The position numbers and the translations under genes were made by a program. The notes under the pieces are model-generated. The model made no database searches, had not been told where the DNA came from, and saw only the letters and a list, made by a program, of their open reading frames with translations. Positions 6,851 to 14,133 of a stretch of 33,743 bases of DNA are shown piece after piece; position 1 is the stretch's first letter, and every line of letters begins with the position of its first letter. Origin of the DNA: Candidatus Methanophagales archaeon (GTDB taxonomy: Archaea; Halobacteriota; Syntropharchaeia; Alkanophagales; Methanospirareceae); contig JAPWVK010000114.1 in NCBI GenBank assembly GCA_029241965.1, forward strand, positions 1 through 33,743. The letters run 5' to 3'.

Positions 6851-8437
6851 TTATTCCCCTTCCCTCAATTTCTTTAATTCTCTAATCAGAGATTTGATTC
6901 TCACGATTTTATCTTTGCTACCAATCAAGGTAAAGAGAGCAAGTGATTTTTTATACATCTCCTCGGCTGCCTTTAGGTCCCCCCGGGTCTTATACAAGAT
7001 GCCCAAGTTGCCGTAGTCACTTGCCATGCCTTCCTTTCTACCCAGTTCCTCATTAATAGCAAGTGATTTTTTATACATCTCCTCGGCTGCCTTTAGGTCC
7101 CCCCGGGTTAGATAAAGGTTGCCCAAGTTGCCGTATGCAACCGCTACCCCGATACGATTGCCCGTCTTTTTACAGATGTCTTCTACCTGTCTAAATTTCT
7201 CTTCCGCCCTCTTCAGCATACCAATTCGTTGTAAAAATAGCCCATAGGGATTTAATACATTCACATCAGGTAGGATCGCTGTTGCTTTGGCAAAATACTC
7301 TTCAGATTTAGTTATTTCTCCAGCTTCGGCTTTTTCAATAGCTTCTTTTGCCAAGGTTTGTGTAACATCTTGTAGGTATCCAATAGGTATTTCGACTCTC
7401 TGAGTACCTTTTATTTGGTTTTGTAGATCGACAAGTGAACAGTTCTTAAGAATACTTTTAACTATATCTTTTATTCCTGATTCCCAATCCTTGGATAGAT
7501 CGACAACGTGGAGTTCCTTAAGTTCATCAGGTATAGCACAATCATCTATTCGTACTGGGATTTTAAATGTTTTTGATCCTGGAAATAACTCATCTCTCGC
7601 ATTTATCTCAGCTAACTCTTTTTGGAAATAGCCTTCTTTCGACAATGCTTTTTGTGATAAACATACTATGGCAAAATCACAATTTCTAATGGCTTCGCTG
7701 ATTTTTTTCTTCCATCTGTCCCCCGGTAGCATTTGTTCCTTGTCTAACCAGAGTTTAATCCCCCTATCCGTTAGAGCGTTCTTTAATTTTTTGACAATTT
7801 CTTCATCCTCCCATATATAAGAAAGGAAAACTACTGGATCCTTTACTTCAATATCTGGAGATGGTGCACCCAAAGGAATCTTGTCTTCCCTTTCTAATTT
7901 ATCTTCTGTAATGGACAAATTATCAAGCCATCGGCAGAGATGCTCTCTAAGTAATCGTTCCCACTGATCCACATCTTCATAAGCCCGATATAAAAATCTA
8001 TTCTCTTTTTCGATTTTATCTCTAAAATCCAGCACCTTTCTTAATTGTTCCCCGGGATCTGCAAGCATGTTGTCAGGAATAGCACGAAAATAAAGCCAGA
8101 TTGCAGGTTTGTCGTTGGTCTTTGCATTCAAAGATTTTGCGAGTTCATACTCTTCCTCAAAGCCAGAGGTGTATTTCCCCGTAGGTGTTCCCCAGCGTTT
8201 CCAGAGAAGTAGAATAACAAGCTCGGATTGTATTAGATCATCATTAATCAATTCCTGAGGACATCCTTTTCCAGGCAATGTATCTTCCCATCCTACGGCT
8301 TCTAATTGTATCTCCATCGAATTTGCTTTTATTCTATTCACTTCAACAATAAGGTCAGGAAATAGAATTCGTTCTTCATCAAGATCGTTAGGGGATCCTA
8401 TAAAAACCTTGATTACGTTACGAGATTTACCCATCAT
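6851..8437 (-). CDS. DUF4062-TIR-TPR protein, candidate immune effector/sensor
   Basis: Three modules can be read. Residues 8-175 match DUF4062 (KVFIGSPNDLDEERILFPD, later LLLWKRWGTPTG), a TIR-like fold found at the front of many bacterial and archaeal conflict proteins. Residues 200-335 form a TIR domain: VVFLSYIWEDEE, LWLDKEQMLPGDRW, and YFQKEL with a glutamate at about 274 in the place of the NAD-cleaving residue. Residues 350-520 are TPR repeats, two of them nearly identical. TIR domains in prokaryotic defence often hydrolyse NAD+ or make signalling nucleotides; which applies here is unknown. The gene overlaps a small upstream frame by ATGA. Neighbours are toxin-antitoxin genes, so an accessory island is likely. 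Confidence 0.82.
   Translation of the reverse strand: MMGKSRNVIKVFIGSPNDLDEERILFPDLIVEVNRIKANSMEIQLEAVGWEDTLPGKGCPQELINDDLIQSELVILLLWKRWGTPTGKYTSGFEEEYELAKSLNAKTNDKPAIWLYFRAIPDNMLADPGEQLRKVLDFRDKIEKENRFLYRAYEDVDQWERLLREHLCRWLDNLSITEDKLEREDKIPLGAPSPDIEVKDPVVFLSYIWEDEEIVKKLKNALTDRGIKLWLDKEQMLPGDRWKKKISEAIRNCDFAIVCLSQKALSKEGYFQKELAEINARDELFPGSKTFKIPVRIDDCAIPDELKELHVVDLSKDWESGIKDIVKSILKNCSLVDLQNQIKGTQRVEIPIGYLQDVTQTLAKEAIEKAEAGEITKSEEYFAKATAILPDVNVLNPYGLFLQRIGMLKRAEEKFRQVEDICKKTGNRIGVAVAYGNLGNLYLTRGDLKAAEEMYKKSLAINEELGRKEGMASDYGNLGILYKTRGDLKAAEEMYKKSLALFTLIGSKDKIVRIKSLIRELKKLREGE
6939..7108. repeat. 120-bp tandem duplication inside the TPR region
   Basis: A stretch of about 50 bases starting GCAAGTGATTTTTTATACAT and ending CCCCCCGGGT occurs at 6939-6988 and again at 7059-7108 with no difference I can find. 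The spacing of 120 bp equals 40 residues, so the frame is kept. The GCCCAAGTTGCCGTA that follows is shared too. The identity at DNA level points to a recent copy-number change of TPR units. Confidence 0.85.
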
Positions 8438-8547
8438 AACCCCCTATTTCGGGCGAACATTTTTTCCATCAGCCCCTTAATCCCGTCATCAAATTTACCT
8501 AAGGCAACTACTCTTCCACTATTAATAGAGAAAACCCGTCTCTTTAT
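8434..8547 (-). pseudogene. Coupled upstream frame, probable end of a lost gene
   Basis: A 37-codon frame without a normal start reads IKRRVFSINSGRVVALGKFD followed by DGIKGLMEKMFARNRGL. It ends in a TGA that overlaps the ATG of the TIR gene (ATGA). The compact, protein-like composition and coupled stop suggest the tail of a former first gene of the operon. Only a short MEKMFARNRGL has an ATG. I do not recognise the family. Confidence 0.3.
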
Positions 8548-8641
8548 TTATACCTTCCTCTCTTTTTCCATGTTAGGAATATCATCTCAATCTTTAACAT
8601 CTCATCTGTGGAGATAGCTGATTTCCACCTCATTCCCCACC

Positions 8642-9085
8642 TCACGGCTCCAACAGCTCAAACCCCAACTGCTCGTCAAAAACACGACATGCACTCGAAT
8701 CAACCAACTCAATAAGAACAACCTCCAGAAGATGCCACACCTTCACACCCCTGCGCACACAACCAGTTACCGTAGACTCTTCCCGACCACAAGCAATATG
8801 CATATGCAAAACAGGCTTACGATCCTTATCCGGAAATATAGTCCCGACACCTGCTATTTCACGAACATCGCTTAAGATATGCTCCATCGGCGTAATAGAC
8901 TCACTTCTACCTTGCTCCGGCCCAACGACCAGCTTACTTCCTTCATCGGCACCACCAATTGCTATCAACGCAGCAGCTTCAATCGAGTGCATACGCGCAA
9001 ATTCTTCTATCTCTTCATGAATAATATCGCCGTCTTCGAGCCGTATAACAAATGTCCGTCCTTGCTTCGCTTCTGAATATTTCAT
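8642..9085 (-). CDS. PPC (DUF296) domain protein
   Basis: The 147-residue protein is a single PPC domain (plants and prokaryotes conserved, DUF296). Visible marks are FVIRLEDGDIIHEEIEEFA, AALIAIGGADEG, and the conserved VLHMHIACGRE, which in family structures helps place a metal or ligand. Prokaryotic members are small trimeric proteins, some described as DNA-binding, but their role is not settled. It stands alone between the TIR gene and the long repeat region, with a TATA-like ACTTATATGT upstream on its strand. Confidence 0.88.
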   Translation of the reverse strand: MKYSEAKQGRTFVIRLEDGDIIHEEIEEFARMHSIEAAALIAIGGADEGSKLVVGPEQGRSESITPMEHILSDVREIAGVGTIFPDKDRKPVLHMHIACGREESTVTGCVRRGVKVWHLLEVVLIELVDSSACRVFDEQLGFELLEP

Positions 9086-9301
9086 TTGTTTTCTGCTACC
9101 CTCACCATATTCTTAATTTTACATATAAGTATATCTCTTGGTGTTTTTACAAATCCACACCTTTTGCAACAGCTTCTTTTATTGCCTCAAAGCACTCAAT
9201 AGATAAAAAGCATACATTTGTATGGAATTGCTCCATGTGTGTTCGGTTAAGTAATTATGGCCACAAAACCAAAAGAAAAGACATACAAAAAGTATTTTAG
9301 G

Positions 9302-9429
9302 GACACGGATTAACGTAGATTAAAGCAGATGGAAATTACAAACTTCTAATTACTTTTGGTCGCTCTGTTCTGTGACGGTAAAACGTCGTATGAAAGACAA
9401 AAAAGATAAATCTGTGTAAACCTGTGTCG
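9302..9429. repeat. Palindromic periodic repeat, element A
   Basis: GACACGGATTAACGTAGATT at the left faces AAATCTGTGTAAACCTGTGTC at the right, an imperfect inverted pair about 128 bp long. The region 9086-9896 contains no supported gene; three stacked elements of this type fill most of it. Confidence 0.55.
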
Positions 9430-9565
9430 GAAATACGTTATTATGTTATTTTATGAGTCATTATTTATGTTGAGTCGTATTTAACCGAACTCCTATGGGA
9501 ATTGCTCAATATCATATGGGCAAAAATACCCAAGAAAGCATAATATTCAACTAAAATTGATTATT

Positions 9566-9631
9566 GACACAGATTAACGCGGATTAACGCAGAAGAAGTC
9601 AAATCTGTGTAAATCCGTGTAAATCTGTGTC
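9566..9631. repeat. Palindromic periodic repeat, element B
   Basis: GACACAGATTAACGCGGATT is mirrored by AAATCCGTGTAAATCTGTGTC only 66 bp away. Each arm contains a repeated unit of about 11 nt (AGATTAACGCG), so the element is both periodic and inverted and can form a long hairpin. Confidence 0.7.
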
Positions 9632-9668
9632 CCAAATAGATAGAAGTTGTACTTTATATACAATTAAA

Positions 9669-9853
9669 AACCATGAGATTCCACAAGATTAACACAACAC
9701 TTTTTCTTTTTCACAAAAAGAAAACCTGTGCTAAAAGAAAAACGTAAATAAATCCTGTTGGTAAAGATTTCCTTTCAGCATTGCTAATGCAATGGAACAG
9801 CGAATCTGTTCAAAGAAAAGGTTTCTCGTGGAAATCTGTGTAATCTTGTGGTT
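9669..9853. repeat. Palindromic dispersed repeat, copy 2
   Basis: AACCATGAGATTCCACAAGA at the left pairs with AATCTGTGTAATCTTGTGGTT at the right over 185 bp. The interior shares CCTGTGCTAAAAGA and TTGGTAAAG.TTTCCTTT with the copy at 23749-23860, so the two are homologous elements. It has no transposase and behaves like a MITE or transcribed hairpin. Confidence 0.65.
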
Positions 9854-9896
9854 AGCTAAACAATTACTTAGATTTTTTCACTCTTTAATATGCAGA

Positions 9897-10889
9897 TCAC
9901 ACCACATACCATCGCGATGACCATACCAGTACCCGTATCTTATCAATGTTCTGCTTTTCTATCTTTGCTTTTGGTTCTATGCTCCGGATAATCACCGGGA
10001 ATGGACTCCCTTGTGTAATCTCCTTAATCAGGCTAAGTTCACCGCTTGCAACCACCAATTTGAGTTCGTTCGTATAATCGCCCACCAAAGCCTTGAATAC
10101 ACCCCTAACCTTCTCGCCGTGATGCCTGATATCCTCATCACGAAGCCGTTCGAATCTACGCTGGCTCATTCCACCTTTTGTATGCTTCTCTTTCACGCTG
10201 CTGCGGACTGTCTTGTAATCAATAATCGCTTCTCGATCCGATACCACGATAAAGGTCTCCCCGGCGTGCGCCAATACGATACAAATACTACGGTAAAAAT
10301 CCAGTAGTTCTTGCACCTGCCTGGTATCAAAGCTATAATCGAGTTTCCAGTTGGATTCACGTATCGGAAACGGTGGCGACAAAACCAGCGAATCCCGACC
10401 CATCCTTTTCATATCATAGAAGAGCACCATACCGGTCGGTGATTTGATCTTAGCCATCGCGTATTTGACCGTTTTGTCGAGGTCCATCGTCCGTTCCAGT
10501 TCATCCAGATCGCTGATTGTTTCGTCCGGGCGTAGATATGCCGTGAGAAGGTCTTCATTCCTCGACCTGACAGAGCCTATTTGATAAATCAAGTCAGAAG
10601 TTCGCGCATTCGTTAACGTTATAGTTTTTTTGCCGCTTAATTCATCAGCACTTTGCTCCTTCTGATTCGGGTTTTTACGCTCCCGTTCGATAGCTTTTAT
10701 CTTATTCTCCGCTTTCTTCAATGCCAGGTCTGTCTCCTGTTTTTCTGATACCGCTTTTTTTGCTCGCACCGTCTGTTTCGATAAGCGTTCTGCCAAAGAT
10801 TTGTTCTCATATTCAAGCTCGTTTATACGTGTTTGCAATCGCTCAATCTGTAATTCCTGCTCTTTCCGTTTGAACAACCCACCGAACAT
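9897..10889 (-). CDS. Vms1/ANKZF1-like (VLRF1) peptidyl-tRNA hydrolase
   Basis: Residues 9-80 form a long coiled coil (ERLQTRINELEYENKSLAER and so on). The rest matches the release-factor-like VLRF1 domain, with the loop HTKGGMSQRRFERLRDE at about 236-252. In this family a glutamine in the GGxSQ loop, here Q243, cleaves peptidyl-tRNA on stalled ribosomal complexes, as Vms1/ANKZF1 does in eukaryotes. The archaeal form lacks the ankyrin and zinc-finger parts. The position after GG is methionine, but the key glutamine is kept. It lies 3 bp downstream of cobD on the same strand, so the two are probably co-transcribed. Confidence 0.75.
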   Translation of the reverse strand: MFGGLFKRKEQELQIERLQTRINELEYENKSLAERLSKQTVRAKKAVSEKQETDLALKKAENKIKAIERERKNPNQKEQSADELSGKKTITLTNARTSDLIYQIGSVRSRNEDLLTAYLRPDETISDLDELERTMDLDKTVKYAMAKIKSPTGMVLFYDMKRMGRDSLVLSPPFPIRESNWKLDYSFDTRQVQELLDFYRSICIVLAHAGETFIVVSDREAIIDYKTVRSSVKEKHTKGGMSQRRFERLRDEDIRHHGEKVRGVFKALVGDYTNELKLVVASGELSLIKEITQGSPFPVIIRSIEPKAKIEKQNIDKIRVLVWSSRWYVV

Positions 10890-10892
10890 TTT

Positions 10893-11951
10893 TCAGCGCT
10901 CTCTTACAATGCACTCTTCTAAAAGACTGTGAATCAACAAATCATTCTCCTCATCCGTCCTCACCGAGAACCTTACATGAGAAGGCAGCCCAAAGGAAGT
11001 GCAGTCCCGTACCACAACTCCATGCTGCAAAAGCTCCAGCTTCTTCTTGCTCGCATCGCCCACATCAAGAATATATAAATTCGCATCCGAATGTATGACA
11101 AACTCATTCTCTATAAGTTCCTTACTCCGTTCTATCTTCTCCATCGTCGCTTTCAGAAAAACGTCACCTTCCGCCCCCATTACCGCCGTACCTATACTAT
11201 CAGCAAACACACTCACACTCCAGGGTGCTTTTATCTTCCGCAGTGTCCTTATAACCCCCTCCGAGCCGATGGCATAGCCTATTCTCACGCCCGGTATCGC
11301 GAATGATTTCGTTAATGACCGTAAGATGAGCAAATTCTGTGTAGATGATATACAACTGTGCGAAGAGAAAGCAGCTCTTACAAAATCCACATACGCTTCG
11401 TCAAGCACCAATAAAGCATCTATTCGTTCCGCTGCTTCTATTAGATGCCCCAATTCATCTTTACCGAGATATTGCCCCGTTGGATTATTCGGGTTGCAAA
11501 GAAATACCACATCTTCTGGCTGCATCTCATCTACTATCAGCTCTGGCTTGATTCGCAGTCCTGGCATTTCTATGCGCTTGACCTCGGCGCCTATCACCCT
11601 CGCTGCTATTTCGTATTCGCCATAAGTATGTTTCAGCATCAATACACGAGTTTTCGCAAATGAGTATGCCACGAGCTGTATGAGTTCCGAAACGCCCGCT
11701 CCTACCAGTACTTCCTCTTCTTGACATCCAATTTTTTTCGATATTTTCGCTCTTAACTCGCTGCATTCGTTATCCGGGTACCTGCCCAGTCCTCCTATCG
11801 CCGCCTTTATCGCATCAAAGACGAAATCCGGTGGCCCATAAGGGTTTAAATTTGTACTGAAGTCTAATATCTTGCCCTTCGCCACCTGTTCCCGTTTTCC
11901 ACCATGCTCACAAACGCTTAGACTATATAGCTGAGCTCTTGGTTTTACCAA
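10893..11951 (-). CDS. cobD: L-threonine-O-3-phosphate decarboxylase-like PLP enzyme (CobD)
   Basis: This is a fold-type I PLP enzyme of the HisC/CobD group. The early HGGKR and DFSTNLNPYGPP are typical of CobD, which makes the (R)-1-amino-2-propanol phosphate side chain of cobalamin. NPNNPTG (about 153-159), LDEAYVDF, and the PLP lysine in SLTKSFAIPGVRIGYA (K215) are all present. Histidinol-phosphate aminotransferase is the alternative, since the two families are close; the HGG start and a cobS gene elsewhere in the window favour CobD. At 352 residues it has no C-terminal cysteine-rich extension. Confidence 0.78.
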   Translation of the reverse strand: MVKPRAQLYSLSVCEHGGKREQVAKGKILDFSTNLNPYGPPDFVFDAIKAAIGGLGRYPDNECSELRAKISKKIGCQEEEVLVGAGVSELIQLVAYSFAKTRVLMLKHTYGEYEIAARVIGAEVKRIEMPGLRIKPELIVDEMQPEDVVFLCNPNNPTGQYLGKDELGHLIEAAERIDALLVLDEAYVDFVRAAFSSHSCISSTQNLLILRSLTKSFAIPGVRIGYAIGSEGVIRTLRKIKAPWSVSVFADSIGTAVMGAEGDVFLKATMEKIERSKELIENEFVIHSDANLYILDVGDASKKKLELLQHGVVVRDCTSFGLPSHVRFSVRTDEENDLLIHSLLEECIVRER

Positions 11952-12145
11952 TTTTGTCCCCTGATTTTCTGTATTTGATGGTATGTTTACGTCCGTCTCT
12001 ATAAAAGGTTAGAGCAGGAAAAAGGAATACCCCTGAGTTGGTCCGCATAAAACGTTTTAGCCACTGTTTTTACCGCGGGTAAAAGGGCCGTGTAAGAACC
12101 GATGTAATCTTATTGTCACAAAAAAGAACTAATCAACTACGAGTT

Positions 12146-12604
12146 TTACAGATACCCGGACACGTCTTCTATTATCCTCTCACAATAAAAGCACCTGAAC
12201 TTTGGTGGGTTCTCGCTTACCGTTAGGAATTTAGATATAACCGGCTCCCTTTTCGCATTGGATATACAATTAGGATTTGCACAGCGTATAAAGCCCTCTA
12301 TTGACCCGGGCAGGTAAACCTTATGCTTTGCTATTACTTCGGAATTACGTATTATGTTTATCGTTGCGTTTGGCGCGATCAATGCGATTTTATCCACTTC
12401 TTCTGACTTAAGCTCCAGATCTTCCACTTTCACTATGTCCTTCCTGCCCATCATCTTGCTCTGCACGTTCATCACCACGCTTAAAATCGCGTCCGTCTTT
12501 GTGGTTATCCCCAGTATTCGCAGCACGTTCAGTGCCTGCCCCGCGGTAATATGGTCAATAACAGTCCCGTTTGTGATCGGCACTACCTTTAATTCTTTTT
12601 TCAT
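12146..12604 (-). CDS. pyrI: Aspartate carbamoyltransferase regulatory chain
   Basis: The 152-residue protein matches PyrI throughout. Its N-terminal allosteric half has [20 protein letters not shown] and the C-terminal zinc domain has C108-x4-C113 and C138-x2-C141 (CANPNC, CFYC). It joins PyrB to form the aspartate transcarbamoylase holoenzyme and transmits nucleotide feedback in pyrimidine synthesis. PyrB is not in the window, unlike many archaea where pyrBI are adjacent. The gene starts 10 bp after the tRNA-Phe on the same strand and may be read through from its promoter. Confidence 0.95.
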   Translation of the reverse strand: MKKELKVVPITNGTVIDHITAGQALNVLRILGITTKTDAILSVVMNVQSKMMGRKDIVKVEDLELKSEEVDKIALIAPNATINIIRNSEVIAKHKVYLPGSIEGFIRCANPNCISNAKREPVISKFLTVSENPPKFRCFYCERIIEDVSGYL

Positions 12605-12613
12605 TTAATTTTA

Positions 12614-12687
12614 TGGGGCCGCCGAGATTTGAACTCGGGACAACTCGGTCTTCAGCCGAGCGCTCTCCCAGTCTGAGCTACGGCCCC
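12614..12687 (-). tRNA. tRNA-Phe (GAA)
   Basis: The minus strand folds as a full 74-nt cloverleaf: acceptor GGGGCCG/CGGCCCC, D stem GCTC/GAGC, anticodon stem CTCGG/CCGAG with loop CTGAAGA, and T arm CCGAG TTCAAAT CTCGG. The anticodon is GAA. The discriminator is A and no CCA is encoded, as common in archaea. There is no sign of an intron. The long ORF drawn through it (from 12613) is an artefact of an upstream ATG. Confidence 0.95.
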
Positions 12688-12735
12688 TCTCTTAATAATA
12701 ATATCGCCACAGTTATTATATTTCTTTATTGTAAA
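12688..12735. promoter_or_regulatory. Compact divergent promoter between tRNA-Phe and tldD
   Basis: Only 48 bp separate the tRNA 5' end from the tldD ATG. TTATTATATTTC at about 12713-12724 can serve as TATA box in both directions. It lies about 20-25 bp before the tldD ATG with no Shine-Dalgarno motif, which suggests a leaderless tldD mRNA, and about 30 bp before the tRNA. Confidence 0.45.
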
Positions 12736-14133
12736 ATGGAAGAAGAGATAAAAAAAGCAATTGATTTTGTGGTATCGAAGAATGCAAGATATGCGGATAT
12801 TCGCATGGAAAAAGGTTACGCAACAGTTATCGAGCTAAGAGACGGCATCTTTCGAGAGATGAGCTATGGTATAGCACAGGGACTGGGAGTTAGAGTGCTG
12901 TATAATAACTCCTGGGGCTTCTCTTCCTCAAATGAATTATCAAATCTGAAAGACACGTTTGAAGATGCCCTGAAGATAGGACGGGCGTTATCGTTATCCG
13001 AGGCAAAGACAGAAACCATAAAAATCGCAGATGCTACCGCAAGAAGCGATCATTTCACGCTAAAGCCAAAGATAAACCCTGCGGATGTCAGCATAGACGA
13101 GAAGAAAGAAATCGTCAAAGCTGCGTACAAAGCGGCAAAAGAACATTCGCCACTCATAAAAAGCGTTTCTATCCTGTATTTAGATGGTTATGAAGAGAAG
13201 ATATACGCTAATTCCGATGGTAGTTATATCGTGATGAATACGCCGGCGGTTTTTATGCGTGTGCATACTGTAGCGAAGAAAGGAGACGTTTTACAAGAGG
13301 GTAGAGAAAGTATAGGTGCCGTGGCGGGTTTTGAGATCATAGAAGATGAGAATCCAGAGGTTATGGGTCAGAAGGCTGCGGATAAGGCTATTAGATTGCT
13401 TGATGCCGAGCTACCGCCTGCTGGTGAGTTACCGGTGATAATGGACCCGAAACTTACGGGTGTATTCATGCACGAAGCGCTGGGTCATGCAGCCGAAGCC
13501 GACCATGTCCTTTATGGCGAATCAATATTACGTGGGAAGTTGGACGAGGAGATAGCTTACACAGGTTTGACGGTCGCAGACGATCCGACCATCGAGAACT
13601 CACATGGATATTATAAATATGACGATGAAGGTATGCGGTCAGAGAGGACAGAACTGATAAAAGACGGCATATTGATCTCTTATCTACATACCCGTGAGAC
13701 TGCGGGCAGATTGGATGCAACACCAACGTCGAATGCACGAGCTTCTGATTATTCTGATATTCCCATAGTCAGGATGAGCAATACGGTAATTGAGGAAGGC
13801 GACAGTAATTTTAATGATATGCTGGAGGGGATTTCGTATGGTATCTATGCAAAAGGTATGCGAGGCGGTCAGGTAGATACGATAAGGGGCGAATTTCAGT
13901 TCAGTGCGGAAGAGGCATTCCTGATAGAAAAAGGCACACTTACGAAGAGTTTGAAAAACGTATCGCTATCCGGTGGAACCCTGGATGTACTGAAGAACAT
14001 AGATGCCGTGGGAAATGATAAATCACGAGGGTCTATAGGTTTCTGTGGTAAAGATGGCCAGGAAGTACCCGTATCTGAATATGCACCACATGTACGCGTG
14101 AAGAAGATATTGGTGGGTGGAGCTTCTGCTTAA
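12736..14133 (+). CDS. tldD: TldD-family metalloprotease
   Basis: The protein has the TldD/PmbA fold and the zinc motif HEALGH at about 246-251, the HExxxH signature of the catalytic TldD subunit. It is followed by HTRETAGRLDATPTSNARAS, typical of the family. In characterised bacteria TldD forms a heterodimer with the inactive TldE (PmbA), closes a channel around short unfolded peptides and cleaves them. TldE is not in the window. The ORF track starts within the tRNA; the ATG at 12736 gives the standard start MEEEIKKAIDFVV and 465 residues. It converges on the marker protein 3 gene, and their stop codons overlap. Confidence 0.93.
   Translation: MEEEIKKAIDFVVSKNARYADIRMEKGYATVIELRDGIFREMSYGIAQGLGVRVLYNNSWGFSSSNELSNLKDTFEDALKIGRALSLSEAKTETIKIADATARSDHFTLKPKINPADVSIDEKKEIVKAAYKAAKEHSPLIKSVSILYLDGYEEKIYANSDGSYIVMNTPAVFMRVHTVAKKGDVLQEGRESIGAVAGFEIIEDENPEVMGQKAADKAIRLLDAELPPAGELPVIMDPKLTGVFMHEALGHAAEADHVLYGESILRGKLDEEIAYTGLTVADDPTIENSHGYYKYDDEGMRSERTELIKDGILISYLHTRETAGRLDATPTSNARASDYSDIPIVRMSNTVIEEGDSNFNDMLEGISYGIYAKGMRGGQVDTIRGEFQFSAEEAFLIEKGTLTKSLKNVSLSGGTLDVLKNIDAVGNDKSRGSIGFCGKDGQEVPVSEYAPHVRVKKILVGGASA

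Noticed and set aside
9052-9300. 82-residue plus ORF over the PPC gene promoter
   Set aside because: It runs antisense through the PPC start and AT-rich DNA, with no motif.
9302-9853. Possible CRISPR array in the repeat-rich gap
   Set aside because: The repeats are inverted and unequally spaced, with no regular spacers and no cas genes in the window.
12613-12735. ORF-track start of tldD at 12613 giving a 506-residue protein
   Set aside because: The added 41 codons are the reverse complement of tRNA-Phe; the family start is at 12736.
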